From positions 1 to 64,000 of the forward strand of contig JADJYY010000008.1 of NCBI GenBank assembly GCA_016719465.1: a DNA stretch of 64,000 bases, read 5' to 3'. Source of the stretch: Hydrogenophilales bacterium. GTDB lineage: Bacteria; Pseudomonadota; Gammaproteobacteria; Burkholderiales; Thiobacillaceae. A program made the position numbers and the translations under genes. This document shows, one piece after another, positions 34,512-43,281 of this stretch; position 1 is the stretch's first letter; each line of letters opens with the position of its first letter. Below the pieces are notes generated by a model. The model did no database searches. It saw only the letters and a list, made by a program, of their open reading frames with translations, and was not told the origin of the DNA.

Positions 34512-34823
34512 TCAGCCTTCCAGGCTGTCGCTGATGGCCATGATGTTGCCGAAGCCGGAGATGTCGAGGACTTCCCGCACGGCTTCGGTGGGACCGACCA
34601 GGCGGAATTCGCCGCCGCCGAGTTGCCTCAGGGTGGCCAGGAAGACGCGCAGGCCGGCGCTGCTCAGATACTGCACGCCGGAGAGATCGGCGGCGATGCG
34701 GGTCTCGCCGGCGTCGATGGTGCCGCGCAGCGACGCCTCCAGTTGCGGCGCGGTGGTGCCGTCTATGCGGCCGGAAATGGCGCAGACCAGCCACCCGGCC
34801 TGCTTGCGTGTGTCGATGCGCAT
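34512..34823 (-). CDS. STAS-domain anti-sigma factor antagonist
   Basis: A 103-residue SpoIIAA/RsbV-type protein. The conserved switch segment is DLSGVQYLSSAGLRVFL; Ser54/Ser55 include the position phosphorylated by the partner kinase and dephosphorylated by the PP2C phosphatase. CAISGRIDGTTAPQLEASL is the N-terminal STAS block. It lies directly between the kinase gene and the methyltransferase gene, completing a three-part partner-switching module. Confidence 0.9.
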   Translation of the reverse strand: MRIDTRKQAGWLVCAISGRIDGTTAPQLEASLRGTIDAGETRIAADLSGVQYLSSAGLRVFLATLRQLGGGEFRLVGPTEAVREVLDISGFGNIMAISDSLEG

Positions 34824-34836
34824 GACATTCCTCCTG

Positions 34837-35319
34837 TCAATCGTCGCCCCGCGCGGCGCCGGGGGTGGGGCGACTCGCCCCCTTCTCGATCTCCTTGTCC
34901 ATTTTGATTATAAGGCGATTGTTTCCCCCCGCTGTTTCGTAACGCCCCTCGCGCGCGAGTCGCCGGACAAGGTGGAGGCCGAGTCCCCCCGGCCGGCGCC
35001 GGGACAGGTCGGGACCCAGGTAGGGGGCGGGCCTGTCCGCCAGGGGGTCGAAGGGGCGGGCGTCGTCGCGAATCTCCAGTTCGATGCCGTCGTCCAGGAC
35101 CGCCACCCGCACCCGGAGCGCATGCTCGCCGTCGTCCGGGTAGCCGTAGGCGAGGGTGTTGGTGATGATCTCTTCCAGCACCAGGTTGAGCCGATGGGTG
35201 CTGAGGGATGACAGGCCGGCGCGCGCCCCGAGTGCTTCCACCGCCGCCGCGAGCCGGGAAATCTCCTCGCGGGCATTGCGCAGGGTCAGTTCCAGTTCCG
35301 GGGTGGGGGCGGCGCTCAA
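34837..35319 (-). CDS. Anti-sigma-type serine kinase (HATPase_c, RsbW-like)
   Basis: About 160 residues of the GHKL ATPase fold: LNLVLEEIITNTLAYGYPDD (N-box), ELEIRDDARPFDP (G1-like) and GGLGLHLVRRLA (G2 box). This kinase type phosphorylates STAS antagonists and may hold a sigma factor or another output protein. There is no ATG at the expected place; the TTG at 35319, three bases after the phosphatase stop with GGAGG 11 bases upstream, is my choice, and a CTG two codons earlier is possible. Confidence 0.8.
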   Translation of the reverse strand: MSAAPTPELELTLRNAREEISRLAAAVEALGARAGLSSLSTHRLNLVLEEIITNTLAYGYPDDGEHALRVRVAVLDDGIELEIRDDARPFDPLADRPAPYLGPDLSRRRPGGLGLHLVRRLAREGRYETAGGNNRLIIKMDKEIEKGASRPTPGAARGDD

Positions 35320-35321
35320 GG

Positions 35322-37025
35322 TCAGGTTCGCCTCCGCAGGATGAGCAGGGTGATGTCGTCGAAGGGCGTGCCCGCCTGGTAAGCGTCCAGGGTCGCGACG
35401 ATGCGGCGCCCCATCGCCGCCACCGGCAGCGCCGCGGTATCGGCCAGCAAGCCTTCCAGACGGGCGGTGCCGAAAGCCTCGCCCCCGGGCGACATGGCCT
35501 CGGTCACGCCGTCGGTATACATGAACAGGGTGTCGCCGGCCTGGAGCTCGACATGGCCGCCGCGGAAGACGTGATCGGGCCGCGCGCCGAGCATGGGGTC
35601 GCCGAGGCGCCCGAAGCTTTCCCGGCCGCCCCGGGCGCGCAGCAGCCAGGGCTCCGGGTGGCCGCCGTTGGCAAACTCCAGGCGGCCGCTGGCGATATCG
35701 TAGAACGCCAGGAACACGGTGACGAACATGCAGGCCTCGTTCTCCCGGCACAGGGCCCGGTTGGCCTGGGCCAGGGCCTGGGCGGGATTTTCGGCGCGCA
35801 GGCAGGCGTCCTTCAGCAGGGTGCGGCTGACCGCCATGAACAGGGCCGCCGGGATGCCCTTGCCGGAGACATCGGCGATCACCAGGGCGAGGCGGTCGCC
35901 GGCAAGGGGGAAGAAATCGTAGAAATCGCCGCCCACCTCCCGGGCTTCCCGGTTGGCGCCGTGCAGTTCGTATTCGGGACGCGCCAGGCAGGGCGAGGCG
36001 GCGCCGGGCAACATGGCTTCCTGGATGCGGCGGGCGATGCGGATCTCGCTTTCCAGCGCCTCCCGGGCGGCGGCTTCCCCGGCCAGGCGGGCGGTATGTT
36101 CCGCCAGTTCGCCGCCCAGGCGGTTGAAGGCCTGGGCCAGATCGCGCACCTCCGCGCTGCCCTTTTCCGGGACTTCCACGCTGAAATCGCCCCGCCCCAG
36201 GCGGATGACGCCAGCGCGCAGCCGGTCGAGGGGGCGCGCCACGTGGCGCGCCAGCCAGAAGGCCAGCAACACCGCCGCCACCATGGCGAAGGCGCCGGCG
36301 GCGAACACCCAGGATGCCATCCGCTTGCGTTCGGCGTCCGCGCCGGCGGCCACGCGCGCGGTCATGGCGGCGCGGGCCTGTTGGCCGCCCGAGCCGATCT
36401 CCCGCTGCACCGGCAGGAAGAAGTCCTCGATATTGACCACCGCCGCGACGATGAACGGGGTGCCCGGCACCTGGCGCAGCACCATGTACTTGCGCCGGCC
36501 GCGGTTGTCACGATCCAGGAAGCTGTAGTAGCCCCGGACCTCCGCTTCCCGGAAGGAGCGCTCCACCAGCATCCACATCTCGGGATAGCGGTCCTTCCAC
36601 TCGCGGAAATTGCGCCCCTCCACCTCCGGGTTGGGATGCCAGACCGACACCCCGGCGCGGTCCAGGACGTCGGTATAACCCGCCACCCGGTCCAGGGCGT
36701 GGATGTCCCGGTTGGCGGCGGCCCGGAGCCGGGCGTCGGCGCGCAGGGCGGCATAGTCCCGGGTGGAACGATGGCCCAGCAGCAGGGAAAGCTCGTTCGC
36801 GGCGGACCGGGCGAGTTCGGTGACGAAACGTTCGCCGTTGCGCGTCAGGATGTCCTCGGCCAGGCGGTGATTGGCCTGGGTGATCTCCGCCAGGGCGTGA
36901 TCGGCCCCCGCCAGGTTGCGCCGGTTCAGGTTGTCGAGGGCGAAGCTGGCGATCAGCAGCAATGCCGATACCACGCCGGCCACCAGGGTGGAGTAGGCGA
37001 GGACGAGTTTCGTGCGCAGTAACAA
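35322..37025 (-). CDS. Membrane-bound SpoIIE-type PP2C serine phosphatase with sensor and HAMP
   Basis: A 567-residue sensor phosphatase. The N-terminal membrane helix (LAYSTLVAGVVSALLLIASF) is followed by a periplasmic sensor of about 200 residues, apparently Cache-like (YYSFLDRDNRGRRKYMVLRQ). A second helix (FAAGAFAMVAAVLLAFWLA) and a HAMP linker (RPLDRLRAGVIRLGRGDFSV) lead to the C-terminal PP2C domain, with metal-binding VGGDFYDFFPL, VIADVSGKGIPAALFMA, YTDGVTEAMS and PFDDITLLIL. It removes phosphate from the STAS protein in response to an outside signal. Probably the first gene of the operon. Confidence 0.92.
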   Translation of the reverse strand: MLLRTKLVLAYSTLVAGVVSALLLIASFALDNLNRRNLAGADHALAEITQANHRLAEDILTRNGERFVTELARSAANELSLLLGHRSTRDYAALRADARLRAAANRDIHALDRVAGYTDVLDRAGVSVWHPNPEVEGRNFREWKDRYPEMWMLVERSFREAEVRGYYSFLDRDNRGRRKYMVLRQVPGTPFIVAAVVNIEDFFLPVQREIGSGGQQARAAMTARVAAGADAERKRMASWVFAAGAFAMVAAVLLAFWLARHVARPLDRLRAGVIRLGRGDFSVEVPEKGSAEVRDLAQAFNRLGGELAEHTARLAGEAAAREALESEIRIARRIQEAMLPGAASPCLARPEYELHGANREAREVGGDFYDFFPLAGDRLALVIADVSGKGIPAALFMAVSRTLLKDACLRAENPAQALAQANRALCRENEACMFVTVFLAFYDIASGRLEFANGGHPEPWLLRARGGRESFGRLGDPMLGARPDHVFRGGHVELQAGDTLFMYTDGVTEAMSPGGEAFGTARLEGLLADTAALPVAAMGRRIVATLDAYQAGTPFDDITLLILRRRT

Positions 37026-37094
37026 GGGGTTCCTTCGGGATTTTTCCTCGGATCATAGGCCCGCCGCCCTGAAAACGGCAGGCAGCCGGCTATG

Positions 37095-37252
37095 AGCCTA
37101 TTTCAGGGGCTCAGCCCGCGGTGGATGCGGCAGGCGGGGCGCGGTTTGGTCGTTCAAGCTGCCCGAGGCATGCGCCCGGGCGGGGCGTCCGGGACGCCGG
37201 ACTGCGCCCGACCGTTCCTGGTCTACCGGCATGATCCCTACTGAAATAGGCT
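37095..37252. repeat. 12-bp inverted repeat bracketing a gene-free stretch
   Basis: AGCCTATTTCAG at 37095-37106 and its exact complement CTGAAATAGGCT at 37241-37252 face each other across 134 bases with no gene. The similarity extends weakly outward. It could be a decayed MITE-like unit or chance. Otherwise 37026-37332 holds only the ribosome binding site of the cupin gene. Confidence 0.35.
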
Positions 37253-37332
37253 CTATGCTGGTAACTGCGGCCGGCCGCCATACCCACTTACCCATCGGTG
37301 ACGGTCGCCGCGACCCTTCAGGAGGAATCATC

Positions 37333-37809
37333 GTGAAATCCGTTCGTTTTTCCCGCCTCGCCTCGGGCCTGCTGCTGGCGGGTGTTGTCGCCCTCGCCGC
37401 GCCCGCCCGGGGCGAGGGCATCGCCCCGGTGCGCCTGGCGCCCGAGGAGATTCGGCTCAGCGCCGATACCAGCCGGCCCGGCAGCATGGACATGGCCACC
37501 CTGGCGGGAGACATGGGCAAGCCGGGCCTCTATGCCGCCCGCATCCGCATTCCCGGACAGCTTCGCATTCCGCCCCATGTCCACCCGGAGGACCGCCTGG
37601 TGGTCGTGCTTTCCGGCACCCTGCACATCGGTTTCGGCGATCGCTTCGATCCGGCCCTGATGAAGGCGTTGCCGCCCGGCAGCTTCTTCGTCGAGCCGGC
37701 CGGAAAACCCCATTTCGCCTGGGTTCAGGGCGACGACGTGATCGTGCAGGTGAGCGGCATCGGCCCCTCCGGCACGGTCTATCTGGGTACCGGCGAGGCC
37801 GGCCACTGA
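37333..37809 (+). CDS. Exported cupin-domain protein
   Basis: A 158-residue periplasmic cupin. The GTG at 37333 lies shortly after AGGAGG and begins a signal peptide (LASGLLLAGVVALAAPARGE). The cupin metal motifs are RIPPHVHPEDRLVVVLSGTL (two His and Glu) and PAGKPHFAWV (third His). The substrate is unknown; family members include dioxygenases and metal-binding sensors. Twenty bases upstream of the histidine decarboxylase gene and on the same strand, so the two may be co-transcribed. Confidence 0.75.
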   Translation: MKSVRFSRLASGLLLAGVVALAAPARGEGIAPVRLAPEEIRLSADTSRPGSMDMATLAGDMGKPGLYAARIRIPGQLRIPPHVHPEDRLVVVLSGTLHIGFGDRFDPALMKALPPGSFFVEPAGKPHFAWVQGDDVIVQVSGIGPSGTVYLGTGEAGH

Positions 37810-37827
37810 CGCGGCGGAGTCGCCGCC

Positions 37828-38718
37828 ATGCGCGCACCCCCGGCAGGATTCGACCACCGCGCCATCGGCCCCTTCGACGCCTACTGCGACGGCTACGGCC
37901 GGCCGGGCGCCCGGGGGCTGGGCTACGTATGCGTGCTCAAGGTGGCCACCGCCACGGTGGAGAAGACGGACGATGCCCTGCTGGACCGCATCGTCGCCCT
38001 GGATCGGGCCGAGGCCGCCCAGGCCTACCTGGGCCAGATCAACATGGAGACCGCGTCCTCCTTCTGCGGCATCGCCGGCCAGGTCTGGGGCCACGACCTG
38101 GCGGTGGCCGAGGCCATCGCCGACGGCAGCCAGGCGCCCCTGTTCAGCGTCGCCCAGCACGATGGCACGGCGCTGCCCGTCTATGACGGACAACCCCTGC
38201 TGGACGCGGGCAAGGCCCTGTTCGGCACGGCGCAACGGCGGCGCTTCCCCCCGGCGCCGGGCGCCCACGTGATCTGCGCCAACAAGAGCGTGACGGCATA
38301 TCGCCCCAGGAAGGGGCCCCCCGATGCGGAACACGGCCAGGCCCATGGCGTGTGGTGCTACCTGGCCCTGTCCATCGCCCGCGATCGCCGGGTCGCGGCC
38401 GATCTGTTCATGGAGGATGCGGGCCTGTGGCTGGAGGGCGACGACGAGGCCGCATTCGGCCGCTGGCTGGACCGGCACCGGCGGCGGGTGGCGGAGAGCA
38501 TCGTGGCCTGCGGTCGCGGCCAGGGACTGTTGTTCGAGCGGACCTATCTGTGCGGTGCCCACACCCTGATCCCGCCCGGGCACCTGGGTATCGCCCTCGC
38601 CGTGGCGCCCTATCTGGTGCTGGCGCGCAAGGCCCTGCCGGGCGGGGATTTCGCCCGCCTGTCGGGGCTTACCTTGGCGGAATGGGAGAAGTGGGTGGTG
38701 TCGGAACAGGCGGGATGA
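37828..38718 (+). CDS. Histidine decarboxylase, pyruvoyl type (proenzyme)
   Basis: A 296-residue proenzyme whose family makes histamine from histidine. The self-processing site is T75-A-S77-S78 (NMETASSFCGIAGQVWGHD): cleavage between the two serines turns the second into the pyruvoyl cofactor, leaving a short beta and a long alpha chain. AKSVTAY-like ICANKSVTAYRPRKG near residue 155 and the C-terminal block also fit. The best known members are from Gram-positive bacteria. The last 109 bases overlap the converging phosphatase frame. Substrate assignment rests on family memory. Confidence 0.75.
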   Translation: MRAPPAGFDHRAIGPFDAYCDGYGRPGARGLGYVCVLKVATATVEKTDDALLDRIVALDRAEAAQAYLGQINMETASSFCGIAGQVWGHDLAVAEAIADGSQAPLFSVAQHDGTALPVYDGQPLLDAGKALFGTAQRRRFPPAPGAHVICANKSVTAYRPRKGPPDAEHGQAHGVWCYLALSIARDRRVAADLFMEDAGLWLEGDDEAAFGRWLDRHRRRVAESIVACGRGQGLLFERTYLCGAHTLIPPGHLGIALAVAPYLVLARKALPGGDFARLSGLTLAEWEKWVVSEQAG

Positions 38719-39632
38719 GCCGACCGTACCTGGCGTGCAGATTCGCCTCGTGGCAGGCCGCGCTTTCCCCGGTCGGCGGAGCAGTTGGCCAGGGCGACTT
38801 CCCAGGAGCCGTAGGACGGATTGGGCAGCAGGAACCACTGGACGCCGAAGCGCGATGGCCAGGTCGGGAGTGCGCCATCCATCCCGCTCACCGGCCGGTC
38901 CGGCGGGCGTTGTTGCCGTAGCGCTCCGACCTGGGCCCGGGGCAGGAAATCGCCCAGATCGTCGCCGAGCAGCATCACCACCTTGTGGGAAGCGGCCAGG
39001 AAGCGGCGGCGGGGGCTCTTGTCGCCGCTCTCCCAGCCGTCCTGGTCGTTGCGCAGCAGAAAGGCGCGGGGATCCTCGGCCCCGGGCAGTCCCAGGCGTC
39101 GCGCCTGGGTCAACGTGGCGTCGCGCTGGGGGCAGGCGGGATGGGGATAGGTGGCGGGGCGGCCCGCGTCCGGGCAGGCCCGGTTGGTGACGTAGAAGAT
39201 GCGGTAGCCCCGGTCGCGGGCGGCGCCCAGGAATTCCAGGGCGCCGGCGAGCGGCTCGGCCTGGGCGTGTTCCACCCATTCCGCCCAGGCGCTTTCCGAG
39301 TGCCGGCGACCGGCGGCGATGAGTCCGGCGGCGTAGCGGGAGGTGGCCAACACCGTCTCGTCCAGGTCCAGGACGACGGCGGGTGGCGCGTCCGGTCCCG
39401 GGGGCGGCGCCTCCCCGTCCACCAGGGCGGAGGGCAGGGATCCGGCCTCGGCCAGGCCCCGGGTGGCCATGCCGAAGACCTGTGCCGTGGAAAAGGCGTA
39501 TTCATGGGCGGTCTGCATCCAGAGCACGGCGTTGAGGTGCTCGCGGCCGTCGACGGGGAGGGGGTCGGCGCCGGCGGCCGGCAGGGCGTGGCCCAGGATG
39601 ACGGCCATCAAACAGCTGGTGAATCGGTTCAT
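38610..39632 (-). CDS. HAD-family class C acid phosphatase (e(P4)-like), extended C-terminus
   Basis: Exported phosphatase with a signal peptide (CLMAVILGHALPAAGADP). HAD motif I is VVLDLDETVL near residue 100 (nucleophile Asp), motif II is FYVTNRAC, and the C-terminal acidic motif is VMLLGDDLGDF. LNAVLWMQTAHEYAFSTAQV near residue 35 is typical of the e(P4)/5'-nucleotidase group. Family members normally end soon after FLLPNPSYGSWEVAL; here the frame runs on about 70 residues and overlaps hdcA tail to tail. The stop of the original gene was probably lost or shifted. The ATG overlaps the adenine deaminase stop (ATGA). Confidence 0.8.
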   Translation of the reverse strand: MNRFTSCLMAVILGHALPAAGADPLPVDGREHLNAVLWMQTAHEYAFSTAQVFGMATRGLAEAGSLPSALVDGEAPPPGPDAPPAVVLDLDETVLATSRYAAGLIAAGRRHSESAWAEWVEHAQAEPLAGALEFLGAARDRGYRIFYVTNRACPDAGRPATYPHPACPQRDATLTQARRLGLPGAEDPRAFLLRNDQDGWESGDKSPRRRFLAASHKVVMLLGDDLGDFLPRAQVGALRQQRPPDRPVSGMDGALPTWPSRFGVQWFLLPNPSYGSWEVALANCSADRGKRGLPRGESARQVRSAHPACSDTTHFSHSAKVSPDRRAKSPPGRALRASTR

Positions 39633-41275
39633 GCCGTGACCCCGGTGAAACGGAAAGCGCGCCCGTCGAACAGGCCCCGGTCGCTCAGCTTGAGTTCCGG
39701 GATCACCAGCAGGGCCATGAAGGACAGGGTCATGAACGGCGACCCCAGCGGCGAGCCGAGGGACCTGGCCATCCGGTTCAGGACGGCGTAGCGGGCCGCC
39801 ACCACATCGCCGTCCTCCGCGCTCATGAGTCCGGCCACCGGCAGGGGCAGGCATTCCACCCCGCCCTCGGTGGCGACGGCGATGCCGCCGCACTGGTCGA
39901 CCAGGGCGTTGACCGCCCGGCACAGGGCTTCGGCATCCGCGCCCACCGCCACGATGTTGTGGGAATCGTGGGCCACGCTGGAGGCCAGCGCCCCGGCGCG
40001 CAGCCCGAAACCCCGCGCGAAGGCCACGGCCGGCGGCGTCTCCCGGTAGCGGTTGAGCACCATGAGCAGGAGCACATCCCGTTCCGGGTCCGGCAGGATG
40101 TGGCCGGCCTCCACCCGGGGCGCCAGCAGGGCCTCGCGGGTGAGCAACTGGCCGTCCTGAACATCGATCACCCGCAGCCGGGCGCCGCCGGCGGGCACGT
40201 CCAGGTCCGCGGGCGCGATCTTCCGGGCGTGGAAACGGTTGACGGGCCGGACCGGCACCCGGTCGATCCGGCTGCGCCCGGCTTCCGCCACCAGGCGGCC
40301 GCCGATCCAGGTGCGCAGGGGGCGGAAATCCCGCAGATCCGCCACCTCCGCCGCGTCCATGGGGTCGCCCGGACGCAGCAGTCCCAGCGGCAGGCGGTAG
40401 TGCAGCACGGGATTCAGGCAGGCGCAGCGCAGCACGTCCATGGGGTCATGCCCAGCCGCCACCGCCCGGGCCGCCAGCCGATCGACGTGGCCCCGCGCCA
40501 GGTCGTCCGGGTGCTTGTCGTCGCTGCAGAACATGACCTGGTCGGGATGGCTGGCGATGAGGGGGTGAAGCGCGTCGAAATTGCGCGCCGCCGAGCCTTC
40601 CCGGATCAGGATGTGCATGCCGGCGGCGAGTTTGTCCCGGGCCTCCTCCAGGCTGGCGCACTCGTGGTCGGTGCTGATGCCCGCCTCGGCGTAACGCCGC
40701 GCCTGTTCCCCCGTCAGGCCGGGGGCGTGGCCGTCCACCGGCAGGCCCAGGCTCCGGGCCAGGGCGATCTTGGCCATGACGGCGGGATCACGCGCCAGCA
40801 CGGCCGGGAAATTCATCATTTCGGAAAGGTAGAGGAGACCGTCGTCGCGCAGGAGGCTCCCCAGTTCCTCCAGGCCCAGCTCGGCCCCGGCCGTCTCGAA
40901 GGGCGTGGCCGGCACGCACGAGGGGGCGCCGAAGAACATCCTGAAGGGTACCCGCCGGACGTTCTCCAGCATGAAGCGAACCCCCTCCAGGCCCAGCACG
41001 TTGGCGATCTCGTGGGGGTCGGAGACGCTGGCCACCGTGCCGTGGCGGCAGGCCAGGCGGGCGAATTCCGAAGGCACCAGCATGGAACTTTCCACATGCA
41101 CGTGGGCGTCCACGAAACCCGGTATCAGGTAACTCAAGCCGGGATCTTCCGGCCCGCTCGCCTCGATTCGCGCGATGACGCCATCCTTCCAGACCACTCG
41201 GCCGGCGGCGATGCGGCGTTCCGGGATATGGACGATGTTGGCGGGGCGGGATCCGGAAAGCTGGTTCATTGTCAT
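39629..41275 (-). CDS. ade: Adenine deaminase
   Basis: A 548-residue amidohydrolase that converts adenine to hypoxanthine in purine salvage. Metal-binding residues are visible in YLIPGFVDAHVHVESSML near residue 50, LPVDGHAPGLTGEQ near 180 and ISTDHECAS near 200; FCSDDKHPDDLARGHVD near 255 is the family's acidic motif. The C-terminal domain has ASSVAHDSHNIVAVG and EGGVECLPLPVAGLMS. The start could be the second Met (residue 3). It is first in a two-gene unit with the acid phosphatase. Confidence 0.93.
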   Translation of the reverse strand: MTMNQLSGSRPANIVHIPERRIAAGRVVWKDGVIARIEASGPEDPGLSYLIPGFVDAHVHVESSMLVPSEFARLACRHGTVASVSDPHEIANVLGLEGVRFMLENVRRVPFRMFFGAPSCVPATPFETAGAELGLEELGSLLRDDGLLYLSEMMNFPAVLARDPAVMAKIALARSLGLPVDGHAPGLTGEQARRYAEAGISTDHECASLEEARDKLAAGMHILIREGSAARNFDALHPLIASHPDQVMFCSDDKHPDDLARGHVDRLAARAVAAGHDPMDVLRCACLNPVLHYRLPLGLLRPGDPMDAAEVADLRDFRPLRTWIGGRLVAEAGRSRIDRVPVRPVNRFHARKIAPADLDVPAGGARLRVIDVQDGQLLTREALLAPRVEAGHILPDPERDVLLLMVLNRYRETPPAVAFARGFGLRAGALASSVAHDSHNIVAVGADAEALCRAVNALVDQCGGIAVATEGGVECLPLPVAGLMSAEDGDVVAARYAVLNRMARSLGSPLGSPFMTLSFMALLVIPELKLSDRGLFDGRAFRFTGVTA

Positions 41276-41435
41276 GCGTTACGCTGGAAACGGCCGGGAT
41301 CGGCCCGGGTGTTTTCATGGTAGTCCGGGCTGGCGGATATGACAGCGGGGCGCCAGGAACGGTGATCCACCTCGTGCGATATCCGTCGTGAATCGAGCGG
41401 GAGGTGGACGATCGGCCATTTCAGACATATAAGTA

Positions 41436-41449
41436 ACTAACCGGTCAGT
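41436..41449 (+). promoter_or_regulatory. Palindromic operator upstream of tetR
   Basis: ACTAACCGGTCAGT is a 14-base palindrome with one mismatched pair, 13 bases before the tetR ATG, in an unusually A/T-rich spot. Position and size fit an autoregulatory TetR operator for the efflux operon. Confidence 0.5.
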
Positions 41450-41462
41450 CATTAATTTGCCC

Positions 41463-42124
41463 ATGCCCACTACCATCATCCACCTGGAGCCCCGCTGGCA
41501 ACGCCGCGCCGAGGCGCGTCCCCAGGAACTGCTTGAAGCGGCCCTGGCCGAATTCGTGGCGCGGGGCTATGCCGCCACCCGCCTGGACGAGGTGGCTCGG
41601 CGCGCCGGTGTGTCCAAGGGCACGCTCTATCTCTATTACGAGAACAAGGCGGAACTGTTCAAGGCGGTGGTGCGCCAGTCCCTGGTCGCCAACCTGGACG
41701 CGGCGGAAGCGGCCATGTCCGCGTACCGGGGCGGCAGCCGGGAACTCCTGGCCTACTTCCTCGCTGAATTCACCGGCGCGTCGGCAATTCGTCCCTCTCC
41801 GGCATTCCCAAGCTGATCCTGGCCGAGGCGGGTAATTTCCCGGAAATTGCCCGTTTCTATCATGAGGAAGTGGTCCTGCGCGGCCGTGGCCTGGTGCGGA
41901 ACATCCTGGCCCGGGGCATGGACAGCGGCGAATTCCGGCGCGTGGACCCGGACTACGCCTGGCGCGTGGTAATCGCGCCCCTGGTCCTGGGCATGCTCTG
42001 GAAACACTCCTTCCTGGCTTTCGAGCCGGATGGGCTGGATTTCGAGCGCCACCTGCAAAGCCACCTGGATCTGCTGTTCAACGGCCTGGCCGCCGAACAT
42101 GACACCGCGAAAGACGTGACATGA
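41463..42124 (+). pseudogene. TetR-family regulator, single frameshift
   Basis: The DNA-binding domain is intact: RPQELLEAALAEFVARGYAA, RLDEVARRAGVSKGTLYLYY and ENKAELFKAVVRQS. Near 41780 one C is missing; restoring it changes ASAIRPSPAFPS-stop into RVGNSSLSGIPKLILAEAGN and joins the C-terminal part (NFPEIARFYHEEVVLRGRGL, LLFNGLAAEHDTA) in the other frame. Repaired length is about 220 residues. Its stop overlaps the ATG of the fusion-protein gene (ATGA), so it is the first gene of the efflux operon, which it probably represses. Confidence 0.85.
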
Positions 42125-43143
42125 AAGCGAAAATCCTCCTGATCGTTCCCTTCGTCATCGCCGCCGTGGCCGGCGGAATCTGGTGGAACAAGCACAAGGC
42201 CCAGGCGCCCCTGACCGAACTCACCCTGCACGGCAACGTGGACATCCGCCAGGTGGAACTGGCCTTCAACGCCAGCGGGCGCATCGCCGATATCCTGGCG
42301 CGGGAAGGCGACCGGGTGAAACAAGGCCAGTTGCTGGCAAGCCTGGATACCGAACGCCTGCGCCTGTCCCTGAACCAGGCCGAGGCCCAGACCGGCGTCC
42401 AGCGCCAGGTGGTGGCCCGCTACCTGGCCGGTTCCCGCCCCGAGGAAATCCGCCAGGCCAGGGCCCAGCGGGATGCCGCGCGGGTGGCGGTGGCGGATGC
42501 GGAAGCGGTGTACCGGCGCCAGCTCGATCTGGTGGCCCAGAACTTCGTATCCAAGCAGCAGGCGGACAGCGCCAGGTTCGCGCTGGACAAGGCCAGGGAG
42601 CAGTTGAAGGCGGCGGAGGAAAGCCTGCGCCTGGCCGAACTGGGTCCGCGCAAGGAGGATATCGCCGCGGCCCAGGCCTCCCTGGCCGTCAACGAAGCGG
42701 CGGCGGCCCTGGTCCGCCGGGACATCCAGGAAGGCGAGCTGCGCGCCCCCTCCGACGGCGTCATCGAAAACCGCATCCTGGAGCCGGGCGACATGGCCTC
42801 CGCCGCCAAGCCGGTGTTCACCCTGGCCCTCACCGAACCGGTCTGGGTGCGGGTCTACCTGCCGGAAACCCGGTTGGGCCGGGTGCCCGTGGGCGCCCGG
42901 GCGACGGTGGGCACGGACAGCCATCCGGGCAAGCGCTTGCGGGCCTGGGTCGGCTACGTCTCGCCCAGCGCCGAGTTCACGCCCAAGTCGGTGGAGACCA
43001 CGGAGATTCGCGCAAGCCTGGTCTACCAGGCCCGGGTGTTCGTGTGCGAAGGTAAGGAGGCGCTGCGCCTGGGTATGCCCGCCACGGTGACGATCAAGCT
43101 GGACCAGCCTGCGCCCGCGGCGGGGGCGGATCCGTGCCAGTGA
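42121..43143 (+). CDS. ybhG: HlyD/YbhG-type membrane fusion protein
   Basis: A 340-residue periplasmic adaptor with one N-terminal membrane anchor (LLIVPFVIAAVAGGIWW). The split lipoyl domain is GNVDIRQVELAFNASGRIAD and IQEGELRAPSDGVIENRILE; between them lies a long coiled-coil hairpin (residues about 80-200). The following genes encode a fused double ATPase and two permeases, the YbhGFSR layout used for drug or cation export. An outer-membrane partner (TolC type) is not in the window. Confidence 0.9.
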   Translation: MKAKILLIVPFVIAAVAGGIWWNKHKAQAPLTELTLHGNVDIRQVELAFNASGRIADILAREGDRVKQGQLLASLDTERLRLSLNQAEAQTGVQRQVVARYLAGSRPEEIRQARAQRDAARVAVADAEAVYRRQLDLVAQNFVSKQQADSARFALDKAREQLKAAEESLRLAELGPRKEDIAAAQASLAVNEAAAALVRRDIQEGELRAPSDGVIENRILEPGDMASAAKPVFTLALTEPVWVRVYLPETRLGRVPVGARATVGTDSHPGKRLRAWVGYVSPSAEFTPKSVETTEIRASLVYQARVFVCEGKEALRLGMPATVTIKLDQPAPAAGADPCQ

Positions 43144-43159
43144 GCGAGTGCGCCTTGCT

Positions 43160-43257
43160 CCCCCCTTTCTTAAAGGGGGGCTGGGGGGGATTTGACCCCC
43201 GCGATTGTTGTGGGAAGGCGCTGGAATCCCCCCTGCCCCCCCTTTTTCAAAGGGGGG
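43160..43257. repeat. Nested G-run/C-run hairpin repeat between ybhG and ybhF
   Basis: CCCCCCTTTCTTAAAGGGGGG, GGGGGGATTT, about 30 bases of spacer, then AATCCCCCCTG and CCCCCCCTTTTTCAAAGGGGGG. Each end folds on itself and the two ends also pair with each other. The same unit occurs after ybhF (45250-45364). Confidence 0.8.
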
Positions 43258-43281
43258 AAGTGGTGGTCGAGGCAACGTGCC

